DNA of 64,000 bases from Gautieria morchelliformis (Eukaryota > Basidiomycota > Agaricomycetes > Gomphales > Gomphaceae). Of this stretch, positions 34,428 to 44,594 are shown piece after piece (positions within the stretch are counted from its first letter, which is position 1; each line of letters opens with the position of its first letter). Where the stretch lies: NCBI GenBank assembly GCA_015179125.1, contig WHVA01000081.1:124001-188000 (forward strand), written 5' to 3'. The notes beneath the pieces are model-generated. The model was not told where the DNA came from and searched no databases. It worked only from the letters and a program-made list of their open reading frames with translations. The position numbers and the translations under genes are program-made.

Positions 34428-35245
34428 ATGGCGGAAGAGAGTACAGAGGCTGCCGTCGCTGGTGCCGATATGGGATCTTTACCAAACTCTGAACCTCACG
34501 AAATGCGAATCACAGACCATGGCAAGATCCACTCTTTTGTATCGTTTGGTCTGAAATTTCTGCAGGTAAGCAGCTATCGTCCTACATTTTGCCTTTCAAG
34601 CTCATTTTCAAAGAACACATGGAGGAAAACCCTCAACGACCACTCGTTCTTCATACATTCCCCTTTGCCAAGGACTCGTCCGTTCCAAGGCAGAATCCGG
34701 AGACCCAAGCACGGAAAATTGCCAAGCCGACCGCCTCTATCCCCAGGCTAGTCAGTGTGGTCGAGATCATCAAACGAGAATATGCCAAATGGGCATCTAC
34801 GCGAGAGGCTGCAGACGAAGGACCGGTCGATGATTCTTGGCGACTAGGACTGCACCAATATAACGAGCTGGCAGCGCTAGAAGATATAGGCATTGTGGAA
34901 CTACAGGAGCCCGCGCCAGACGACGCTGAGCAACTACGGCAGGCTTTAGAAGGGAAAAACTTGTGCGCCTTTCCATACTTATTCGCAACCGCAACATCTA
35001 CTCATGGTGTGGCGATCAGCTTGAAGCTGAAATTCACACCACATCTCAAAGTCACACTTAGTGTGAGCACTCAACCCCAGCTGGAAGAAAAGGGAGCCAC
35101 GTAAGAGTCCATCAATTATTGCCGCTTTAGCTGACGTCGAGCCATAAGACATCAACCCCCGCCGCCTATCAAAAGATCTAAGTCTGCTAGAGCAAGAGAG
35201 CGGAAGCGGCAGAAGAAAAGGGAGGCCAGGGGAGAGGATAGTTAA
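34428..35245 (+). CDS. Alba-domain protein, RNase P/MRP Rpp20/Rpp25-like
   Basis: The protein starts MAEESTEAAVAG and has an Alba-type core: MRITDHGKIHSFVSFGLKFL, then PLVLHTFPFA, SIPRLVSVVEIIKREY, GLHQYNELAALEDIG and a final strand (KVTLSVSTQPQLEEKG). A lysine/arginine-rich tail follows (RSKSARARERKRQKKREAR). Alba proteins of this group bind RNA in RNase P/MRP. Exons 34428-34565, 34601-35100 and 35149-35245 give 244 residues in frame. The first intron would be only 35 bp, and a 57-bp stretch near 34,963-35,019 could be an additional in-frame intron, so the exact model is uncertain. The DDT-PHD gene starts 206 bp further on. Confidence 0.75.
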
Positions 35246-35451
35246 TTGCAACTCCGATAGACGCCTTGTACTTTCCACGATCTTGAGCTCGTTGTCCACA
35301 CCAGCGAGGACAACATTCTTATAGTCATCTACTTGCCAGTCTTGTTTCTGAGAGTCGACGCTGTGGCTGAGGTCATCATAGATTAATTTGCGTGGAGAAA
35401 CGCGGAGCCGACTATCGTCATCTAGAGATCCGCATCGAGTTACCCAAAACG

Positions 35452-38400
35452 ATGCGTATGAATCGCAGCCTGCCTGTCCGTAAGTACTCCTCAACCTCCA
35501 GCGCTGCCATGCACCGTCGATTCACTCACTCACTTTCGTCATATAGTCTCGCCACAGCCTACATCCCCATCAGCTGAAATCCTTGCTCTACGGAGAAATT
35601 GGAAATGGGCGTATTTAAGTCACTTCCTATTCACCTACAACCCTGTCCTCCATCTTGAAGATATCCAACTTTCTGTGAGTGTTTTTTGGGTCATTTGTCT
35701 GCGCGTGAAAACGCGCTGAGGCCCACCACAATCGCGTCGCTTTTCATCTAACTTGTGTCGCAGGAGCTCGAGGATGACCTCGCTGCCGGGACCATGGACG
35801 TAATACCCACCGTCATGCAGCGTCTTCTCATGAGTCTTACGCCACACGACAAGCGCATGATGTCCGTCTTATCTCAATTTCTTGTTCGCTGGTATCCTCT
35901 AACACCCTCCATATCCAGCCTTGAGAATTGGCAGCATCAGCTTCGCAGACAATCCCTTAAGCGCTCTCCGGATCACAACTTGATGGGCACAGAAGACGAT
36001 CCCACCGATTTCGAGTCCCTTATTATGAGCGACAAGCTCGATCTCTTCCAAGCTCTCTGCGAGTGGCAGTTTCAGAATCCCAACAACTTGAGAACTAGGA
36101 TGAGGGATGACGATGAATATGCTAATTGGGTACACGAATTTCCCCTCAGATGAGATACTACATATTTACCTCGATATTCAGCGCATGGAGCCCATCGCGT
36201 ATGACGCCAAAGGCAATGCATACTGGTTGATGGGCGGTGAGATTTCAGTGCCATCGCTCATTCTTTATTTCTCATATCCTCCAAGGCAATCGCCTATGGA
36301 TCCAGTATGCCCCTCCCCGCAGGCGGGCCGCAAAATCACACAAGCGCAAACAGCCCGCCACTGCTTCCACCAACGGCCGTAAGTCAGCCAAGCGTAAACA
36401 GACCGCCGCCTCCGCCTCTACTTCCGGAGAAATCGCTATCGTCTCTGCTACACAGGCTAAATCCAAATCCTCAGCTTCGCCTGCCATCGGCGGTAGACCG
36501 ATACGCGAAACGCGGTCCCGAGGGCAGGCTGTAACAGAACGACCATCAAGGACAATGGGAACTCGGGTGAGCTCACGATTAAGGGGCAGAGAAGAGGAAG
36601 AGATTTGGCAATCCATTCCGGAGGATTGGTTAAAGGAGGTGGCCGAAAATGACGCTGCCAAGGCTGAAAATGCAGACCAGTTGAGTCGCAAGGCGAAAGG
36701 GAAAGGTACTAAGGTCGAGACGGAGATCGCCCTGAAGTCATTGGATGACATGTCGGAGCTGACCAGTCTCAGCGATCTCTCTGAGCATCCAGAAACTGAA
36801 GAGGAGGAGATGAATGAAGATGACAATGAGGATTCTACGCGAGCGCCGACGCCAACGCCTGATTTTCCGTCGTCACCGTCATATGAGGACTCCTGGATGA
36901 CGGTTGGTTTTTCCCGTCCTGCTGGTTGTGCTCTCTTGACACAACATACAGCTTTGTGTTACTCTGGCAGATTGGGAAAGCTTTCCGCAGCGATTTGAGA
37001 AGTCTACTAACCGCGCTGAAAAGAAATTTTTTAACCTCCTCATCAATGACCTGGTGCCCGCCATTACTGAGGTCCTTCGGGTAATTCTTCAGTTTGCCTT
37101 TATTCACGTCGCCCTTACGTACAAACCATATGATGCGTAGGTTGATGTGCGTAAAAAGGTCATGGAGGAGGCAGTTGTCCACCGCAAGCGATCTTCTCGT
37201 ATTGCGGTCAAGGAGAGCGTCCGGGAGGCAGAGCGTGCAGAGGCTAGGAGAAGGGCTGAAGAGGAGAAGGAGATGGAGCGACATAGACGATGGGAAGCCC
37301 GTGCACGGAAAGAGGAGGAGGAGCGCGTTAAAAGAGAGAGTATGCGGTCTACACGTCTGAGAGAGAAGGATAGAACAGGAAGCGAAAGGTTAGTTCTTGT
37401 TCTGCCCTGGAGAATAACGGGACCAATGCATATTTATGATGTATTCATCAGTGCGGACGTCGACGTCGTCGGAGGCGAAACCGAGACCAAACCTGTTCTC
37501 ACGAATGGGACCGTCCTTGGACAACCCACATCCGTCACCCCAACACCAGTGAAGTTTGTTGTAAATGTCTCCAAGAGTGGAACCCACACTCCCAAAGATG
37601 ACGACCCTTGGGAACTTGACTGTGAGATATGCCACAGGCGAGGCATGAACTTGGTGAGTTATCTGGTTGTAATCTACTCGCCCAGCTGACCCGTATAACA
37701 GGATGATGGGCAAGAGCTTATGTGCTGCGAGAGATGTAACAAGTGGCAGCATATACGTTGTCACGACCAGGCCGACTTTATCGCTGGCCGACCTCGACGA
37801 AATTGGGAACTTGAAGACTTTCTTTGCACTACATGTGCTGCGACACCACGAGGTTCTTCATCGGAACAGCCGCCCCAGTGGCACCATCCTGATCCTCCGC
37901 TCTGGTCTCGCTACGGTGCGAACATAGGTAACGGCGTTGCCCCAATGCCGCCGCAGCCAGCACCCCCCCAACCCGCATACAACCAGACTTCGTACGACAC
38001 TGCTCCACACAGCAATGGGCGGACAAATTACGCCTCGCCACGAGCACAGGTGCAACCCGCACATTCCATGCCGCCAACGCATTATGCTCACCGTTCTCAG
38101 TCCTCCGCAGGGACCACGGGTCGGTCGGTATTCCCTGAGTCGGCTTCACCTCAGTCTCGTGCCCCTGCCCCAACCCCTGCCCCTGCCCCCCCTCCTGTGC
38201 CCAGCCGCGCTCCATACATGTCAGGTCCCAACATGTATTTGTCGAACTATCCGAGTAGCTACCGCTCACCCCAGACTATTGCAAACCATGCCCCTCAGCC
38301 TTCGTCATCATCGCATCACCGGTCAACGGTGCCAGTGACTCAAACGGCTGCCTGGTCCCAGCAGCAACTGCATTACAGCCAGTTGGCTAGCCAACAAGCT

Positions 38401-38589
38401 TGGAATGGCACAGCGCATACCTCTGGGTCACAGTCATACGTGGGGTCGGGAACGAGCGTGGGCCAGCCGGCGCAAACAAATGGGTATTACCGCCCTCGCC
38501 CAACACCCCTGTCAAATCCCCTTCCACCCCCCAATCGCCTCCCGTCCGCGCCACAGCACTATACCGGCGGACCAAGCGCACCATCATAG
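35452..38589 (+). CDS. Chromatin protein with DDT-like region and PHD finger
   Basis: Nine exons sum to 2,646 nt, 881 residues. The N-terminal 300 residues resemble a DDT/WHIM module of ISWI-type remodeller subunits (LALRRNWKWAYLSHFLFTY, LHLEDIQLSELEDDL, then RMEPIAYDAKGNAYWLMGG, LWIQY). A basic and then acidic linker and a long charged helix follow (residues about 440-520). A PHD finger spans about 575-630, with ligands in CEICHRRG, LMCCERCNKWQHIRC and CTTC, a full C4-H-C3 set. The last 250 residues are Pro/Gln/Ser-rich and probably disordered. PHD fingers of this type read histone H3 tails in the nucleus. Exons: 35452-35479, 35547-35674, 35764-36129, 36182-36236, 36286-36906, 36971-37080, 37141-37388, 37452-37653, 37702-38589. 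The start could also be the ATG at 35458. Confidence 0.85.
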
Positions 38590-39137
38590 TAGCCTCGAAC
38601 ATTATTTCTTATGGAGTTGTATTATTGTTTGTGTAGAACTAACAGTAGAAAATTTGCTTTGTTTTTGTTTTCTAATTCTATCACATTGGGCAATCTAGTC
38701 TGCATATCCTCTTACCAGCCTGAGTTGCACTATCATGGACAGTATGTGTATATAAGGTCATACTATACATACTGCATCAAGTGTTGACATCTTCAATATG
38801 GGCAGGGCCCGGCTCGGCCCCAAAGCCCGGGCTTGGGCCCGGCTTGCTCGGGCTCGCCAAACCCTGAGCCAGGCCCTTACCAGCCCCCCATTCCCTCTAA
38901 ATGAGTCGGGGACTGGCGCTAATGCGCCGTCACCGGGTGCCACATAGCCTCAGAGCAAGCACCCCTGCTAGGATAACCGCAGGCATATCCAGACCCTAGC
39001 CTCGTCAGTCCGTTTAGGGTGGGGGACGGCTACATGGCTGACATTCGTTGCAAAGACTCAACAAGTACAATTCAAGACATCTTTCTACTTTACTGATCCA
39101 CCGAATTCTGGCATGCATATGTTGAAGGGCCTGTTGG
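38590..39137. other. Convergent intergenic region with GC-rich repeat remnant
   Basis: Separates two convergent genes. Positions 38797-38885 carry GGGCAGGGCCCGGCTCGGCC-type words very like the subterminal arrays of the hAT-like element at 23.85 kb. It may be a broken end of a related element; no matching second end or target duplication was found. Confidence 0.4.
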
Positions 39138-40518
39138 TCTACTTCAGGAATGCCCCATTCGTCTCTTCCACGAGTAGGTTGTACTCGGGCATGAAGCCTA
39201 TATAGCTAGCGTAACAAGGGGTTTCGGTGTCAATGCCGTCATATGCATACACTGAATCAACTTACGACACATCGGGGTCGTGTTGGGTAGCGGCACTGAA
39301 AGCAGCGTCTTCTTCATCGATGGTGACTTTCTGAACCCCATTTGCCGCAGCCGCTTCAGCCATCAACTGCACTCTGCACGCGTTCTCGAGCACAGTAAAT
39401 AAATGGACCGCTTCATCGACGGTGGTGCCAAGGGTCAGGCTGCCATGGTTCTAGAAGGTCAGTGTACTAAATCAGATCGTGAGAAGCTAAAATGGAGGCA
39501 CGTCGAACTACCTGTAGGAGAACGGCCTTGTTGGTAGGTCCGATAGCTTTGGCGATGCGTTCGCCCTCTTCACTGGCAAGGACAATACCTCCGAAGCTCC
39601 TGCAAATGACGGGCACGTCAGAGAGCGTCGGAAGCCTCCCCGCAGGACAGCAGCCTTACTTGTACACCGACAAGTTCTGATAGAACACACAGGAATCTTG
39701 CGTAAGCAACTCGATAGGCTTTCCGAACACAGACCAGGTGCGTGCGTGGATTGAGTGGCAGTGTGCCGCAGCTTCGATGTCGGGGCGAGCCTTGTGGATG
39801 GCAGTGTGGATGTAGAAGCCTGCGGCGTTGATAGGGAGTTGGGCGCCGTCTTCTGTAACATACCCTTCTGGGTCGACGAGAACAAGGTCGGACGCCTGGA
39901 GATAGGAGCAATTAACATAGGGATGGATAAAGCGATTTGCATACAGCCACGGACCTTGATGCTCGAGTAAGCCTGGAAATAAGAGATTGTCAAGTCGACG
40001 ATAGGATGCCATGGTGATATGTACTTGCCACACACACAGGATTCATCCAGTAGTGTCTGCGTATATACAACTGAGACAGTGATGATACTAAGCTGCGTGA
40101 AGAAGCTCACCCAGGCTTCACAGGGTCTCGAACCTGTGGGCATCATATGTGAGTGTGCTATGGATAGCCTAGTAACCTGGTGACTGACGGTAATATGTCC
40201 TGCAGCACCCTCAGCGTAACCACATTTGCCCCAGAAGCGGAAAGCAGCCGCCTGCAGATAGTAAGACACACCTTCATCACTCTAATAGAAACTTCAGAAG
40301 CAAATTACCATATGTTCTTTAATCCACTGGCGTTCAGCATACTTATCGCCCTTGAAATCGGGGCGACCATGCAGACGAACAGTGCCTTCCTTGTTGCCCC
40401 TCCACACACGGTCTAGAGCCGTCTTGGAGAGATTGGCGGTGCTCTGGCGAGACTTCTTGAGGTCCTCAGGGATAGCCTGCTGGGCGGGGGTCTGAACGGG
40501 GGTTGCGACGGGAGCCAT
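39138..40518 (-). CDS. Class II aldolase/adducin-domain protein
   Basis: Nine exons sum to 900 nt, 299 residues. The family fold is seen in RFWGKCGYAEGAAGHITV, SDLVLVDPEG, FYIHTAIHKARPDIEAAAHCHS (metal-binding His residues), VLLQNHGSLTLG and AVHLFTVLENACRVQL. Related fungal proteins include the fission-yeast Mug14 type. Their substrate is generally not known; catalytic members are zinc-dependent sugar-phosphate aldolases. Whether this one is an enzyme is open, although the HCH and NHG histidines are kept. Exons (minus): 40518-40319, 40251-40189, 40133-40111, 40056-40038, 39972-39955, 39895-39660, 39599-39512, 39450-39266, 39205-39138. Three consecutive exons are only 18-23 nt long. Confidence 0.88.
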
Positions 40519-40942
40519 GCTTAGTGTTTGCCAGAAAGACCTGCTGACCTTTATCTACCCAGCAGCCCTGTAAGCTACTTCTCTCCGAAGTTTTGGGATA
40601 GCTGCCGATACCGGCCTAGGTCGCGTGACATTGAGGTCTCGGGCGACGGTGCGCAGCAAACAGTGGTACCGGTAGTACGAAGTTGCGACTGCTGTGGGGT
40701 TGGCCTTGAAGCTTGAAACTTGAAGCTTGAAGCTTGATTACCGTGACTGGTGAATTTGCTGCTGGTACTTAGACAAGTCAGGTAAGCACCTGCTGTTGCA
40801 GAGAAGTTACTTCGGACCGAGAGCCACGTAAGCGCAGACCAATGAGCTGAAGGCATGAAATTGATACATTATATTTTTACGCCCCAACGCTGGATATACA
40901 TGGATACATGGATTATAGGCCGGACACTCTCCTCCATTCACA
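40519..40942. other. Intergenic
   Basis: About 420 bp between two minus-strand genes. It has a short GCTTGAAACTTGAAGCTTGAA-like repeat near 40,707-40,735. No gene seen. Confidence 0.5.
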
Positions 40943-41777
40943 TCAGCGGATAGTTTCGTATCTCTTGAACAACTGAGACCTGAAGGGGAACGGATCGTCG
41001 TCTTCTACCTGTGAGTAGCTATACAGAGTTGGCATCAGGTAAACACACAAGCGCAGAAAGGAAGCACTCGCTCCGAGGGGCCAAATATTTGTAGGCCGCG
41101 AACATGTGTATCTTTACCATTCATGTGATTCGACACAACCACGACTTGCAGCACATACGCGTGCAAAGGTTTACTTGGATGGCCATGAGCGATCAAAGAT
41201 CATTTCGTGAGAACTTTCACTCACAATCCATCCCCTTCTTCCGTTGGCTCAAGATACACATCGAACAGTAACCACCCATTAGGTTTCTCGAAGGTCACCA
41301 GACGGACGTCTTGCAGGTCACTTAGGCCAGTTCCAGCACGAACACAAAGGGTAGCAGGGGTATACGAGTCATCCGATTTAAAGCTCAAATGAAGAGCAAT
41401 TTTCTGGAAGAGTTATGGGTTCGAGCCCGAAAAAGCTAGTCGTAATTACCTGGATGGCGACCTTCCTCCCGAACTGCACCGTGATGAAGTGAGGTTGGGG
41501 ACCATCAGAGCTACCACATAAGAGTGATTTTGTACGTCAGTTGCGAGATTATAAGGTCTGACAGTACACACTGCCAAAATGTTTCCGGGTCTTCGTCTCG
41601 CAGGCACTCTGCACCGAAACCGAATTTGTGGGAGGACACGGACCATTTGGCGAGATGACCAATGTCAGGGAGGTCAGTCTCTAATTTTGTAGAACCTGGG
41701 ATATAGTCAATCGTTTGCTCCTTGTATGGACGGTGGCCAGGAGGAATGCAGGGCACGAAATGGCGACGACGTGGCAT
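40943..41777 (-). CDS. APC10: Anaphase-promoting complex subunit 10 (DOC domain)
   Basis: Five exons sum to 618 nt, 205 residues. The DOC/galactose-binding-like domain is complete: DIGHLAKWSVSSHKFGFG, LRDEDPETFW followed by SDGPQPHFITVQF, KIALHLSFKSDDSYTPATL, VRAGTGLSDLQDVR, then HAYVLQVVVVSNHMNGKDT and HVRGLQIFGP. The C-terminus ends in an IR motif (YETIR), the tail by which APC10 binds APC/C TPR subunits. APC10 helps the ubiquitin ligase capture D-box substrates in mitosis. The splice joining exons 1 and 2 gives His where most homologues have Gln. Exons (minus): 41777-41572, 41510-41450, 41403-41225, 41173-41068, 41008-40943. An upstream ATG about 45 bp away with an extra intron is an alternative start. 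Confidence 0.9.
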
Positions 41778-42558
41778 AATATAAGGGAGGAAGTACCATT
41801 ATTCGGCAGAGAATCAGCCATCGCTAGTTGATATTGAAGAGTATCTTTTGAGAGACAATTTTGAGATATGGACGTCAAGGACAATAAGGGTGCAGCCTGT
41901 TCTGGAGGACCGCCGGCAAGATTGGAGTGCGCAGCTTCGGTTGAGTTTGCAACTCTATAGAACGACAGGATTCAGATCGGGCAGCACTTTGGCAAGCTAA
42001 ATAGCCAGAAGTATGGCAGAATCTAGATGGTTAAGTATACCACTAGAGAGAATACGTCGCACTGATTTTGAATCCGCGAATGTTGTCGCTCTGTATCTGG
42101 CCTTATCTATCTGGCCTGATGAGGCATATCAGACCAGCAGGTTTCGGAAATTTCCGACGACACCACTACAAAAGTACTGGGACGAACGACAAGCATCTTA
42201 AATTTATAGTGTGGTATCACAGAGCGTACAAGTTATACAAGTGGGTCGACCCGTGACACGAGCAATATTGTACACTCTTCGGATACCTACCTGTCGACTT
42301 GGACCTCTACGTACTTTATCGACCCTCACCGTTCAAGGGTTTTCTGATCCACTAATATTGGACATTTTAGGCTATACCTCCACAGGGCTGATTAATGACA
42401 TGGATGCTGTCCCAGAGGTAATCATCGTGAGGTTGAGCTAGCTTGGTCCAATGATACTCCAATCTAGATCAAAGACTTGTCAAGGACAGACAATACTGAT
42501 ACACCACATAACGTTTGCATCCGTGTTGTGCGGCATCTACTTATCTGCGGAGTACCTC
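41778..42558. other. Intergenic, no gene seen
   Basis: About 780 bp of AT-moderate DNA with only short frames (for example 42,013-42,201, plus) that show no domain or neighbour-like codon pattern. It probably contains the 5' region of APC10 and the 3' UTR of the UBX gene. Confidence 0.5.
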
Positions 42559-43567
42559 TCAGCTCTGCCTCTGGGAGTTGATTGATAAGCTTAACTTACT
42601 TTGTCCTATCTTTAACCACTTCGGTAGCGCTTTACTACTTTGACCCTTAGAAGGCTGCGCTGGCTTATTTCTCCGTGCCTTGCTGTTGTCTTCATCTGCC
42701 GGCGAGTCGTCGAATGTGGGCGGTGGTGGGAGATCTCGAGCATGAGCTAGGATATATTCTAACAGTGGCGCACGGAGATTTACGTCTGCTCTTGTGACAG
42801 ACGGTCATAATGGTTTCTGCATGATTTTGAAGAAACGCACCGTTCAAAGACTCATCCTGAAAGCCTAGCAAGAGCACGGACGATGGAGCAAGCTGCAATT
42901 CAAACAGAGTAAGGTCGCGAACTTTGGGGTCAGACACCTTGAGTTCCCTGCGGGGTGGCGTTTGATCTACATGGGCCATGAGAAGTGCAAGTTGTGAAAT
43001 CATATGTGCACGTACAAAGAACGAACTTGCTAGACTTAACGTCATGTCGAAGTGAATTGCGCACAAATGCATAGACGGTTCGAATCTTGTCCGTCGAAGG
43101 GAAGGATTTCTCCAACTGCGTCCGGTCTGGAAACTTGACGCGTATGGTAGTCTAAATTATACTAGTGTTTCAGCCGAATTGAAGATACTGACGGAACAAA
43201 TATACCGTGGGCCAGCGAGTTAACTTTGAATTGGTCTCGCGCTCTCGTATCTCTCGTGTCTTGAGTGGTGCATTGGCGAGTGCTTCTCGCGTGCGTACTT
43301 GGGCTTGGTAGGAGGCCTTCAGCTCTGCAGCCGTTGGATCAAAATATGAATCTGGCAGTTCTACGAGAAACGCTGTCAGGCCATTATGTCAAATGAAAGA
43401 GAGCATCTTCCTGTTGCACCTTTGGGTGTGATGGAAGACGTTCCTCCAGGCGGATTCCACACTTTGAAGTCGGACAGCTTGTCTATGTTGACTGGTACCT
43501 CCTGTTCCACATCCTTTCCAAGCCTTGCTGGGGAAGGTGTAGCATCAGAATGAGGTTCTGACGACAT
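42559..43567 (-). CDS. UBX-domain protein (TUG/Ubx4-like)
   Basis: Five exons sum to 792 nt, 263 residues. The C-terminal half is a UBX domain: TTIRVKFPDRTQLEKSFPS, KIRTVYAFVRNSLR, then VSDPKVRDLTLFELQLAPS and SVLLLGFQDESLNG. It ends in a basic tail (KALPKWLKIGQSK), as in TUG/ASPL and yeast Ubx4 relatives, which bind the Cdc48/p97 ATPase. The N-terminal ubiquitin-like domain of TUG proteins is not visible in the model, and the next gene starts only 67 bp upstream, so a longer 5' end seems unlikely. The read-through ending (stop at 42559-42561) may instead be spliced at a GTAAGT near the last lysines. Exons (minus): 43567-43420, 43360-43206, 43151-43016, 42966-42841, 42785-42559. Confidence 0.83.
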
Positions 43568-43634
43568 TGCGAGTGTGGCGCCGCCGCCGCCCACATGAGT
43601 CCACCTATGACCGCTCGACAAGTTACCTTCCAAC
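43568..43634. promoter_or_regulatory. Shared divergent promoter, UBX and PITH genes
   Basis: Only 67 bp separate the two start codons, so promoter elements must overlap the 5' parts of both genes. It is GC-rich, with no TATA box seen. Confidence 0.5.
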
Positions 43635-44480
43635 ATGTCGCACAACGATCATGGTAACTGCGGCGACGAACACCACCACCATGATCATGATCATGCCCCA
43701 GAATCCGCAAACTCTGACAACTTGTACTCTTATATTGACCACCCAAATGTCCGTATTCTCAATGCAGCTGACGACGCAAAGGTACTCAAGCCTTGGGACC
43801 AACGGCTAGATGAGAGTGTGGTAGGTACTACGGCTATTCCGCTGGAAAGTTGCTCACATTTCATAGTACCTTCAATCGGATGCAGATGATCAGCTGTGAG
43901 CTCGCGACCAAAGGGAAACTGTATTCGTCCCTCACCACCTCATGACAGCATTATACGTGTTCCTTTTACGGGTAGCGTGAAACTTCGTTCAGTATTAATC
44001 AAAGCGGGGCCCGGAGGCCAAACCCCTAGCAAAGTCGCACTTGTCTGTTTATTTCACACCTTGTAATTTCCTCGGCTATTCATTGACTTCTGCCAGTTCG
44101 CAAACGAAGATACGCTGGACTTCAATGATGTTGCCGACCGAAAAGCCACACACGAGTTTGCCATTGTTCAAAGCCGTGAGATTGGGGATTACGCCGTCAA
44201 GTAGACCGATAATTTTCCGCACTCTAGTGGTTTCACTGAGATATCGCAAAGGCCTGCAAGATTCTCTAACCTTTCTTCCGTTACTCTCTTCTTTTCTGCG
44301 TCCCAAGGCGCCGAAACTATTCAAATATATTATTTGGGGTTTCTTGGGTCTTTCTCGCAGAGGAAGGAGGCGCCCTCCGTCATCATATACGAAGCCCAGG
44401 CGAATCCCGCCACCGCAGAGAAGATACCCGGCATTAAAGACGATTTTGGTGTTGATCAGATTGGATACGGCGGAGCGTAG
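43635..44480 (+). CDS. PITH-domain protein (thioredoxin-like C-terminal domain family)
   Basis: Five exons sum to 642 nt, 213 residues. After a His-rich start (DEHHHHDHDH) comes the PITH domain: NLYSYIDHPNVRILNA, LKPWDQRLDESVYLQSDADDQ, IIRVPFTGSVKLRSVLIKAG, PSKVALFANEDTLDF, IVQSREIGDYAVKPARF and IYYLGFLGSF. Family members (human PITHD1, thioredoxin-like TXNL1) associate with the 26S proteasome. This one has no thioredoxin domain, like PITHD1. Exons: 43635-43820, 43867-43895, 43949-44042, 44097-44200, 44252-44480. Confidence 0.93.
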
Positions 44481-44594
44481 TAGTACTGGCATTTCAAGCG
44501 TTTCCGTACCAGATTTTTCAACGTAGCAAGTATAATAATTTGTTGGACGACTAATAACACATTTGTTTTGGAATACACAAGCATACAACTTACA

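Noticed and set aside
41416..41429. GGGTTCGAGCCCG, resembling a tRNA T arm
   Set aside because: It lies inside an APC10 intron and no acceptor, D or anticodon arm can be paired around it.
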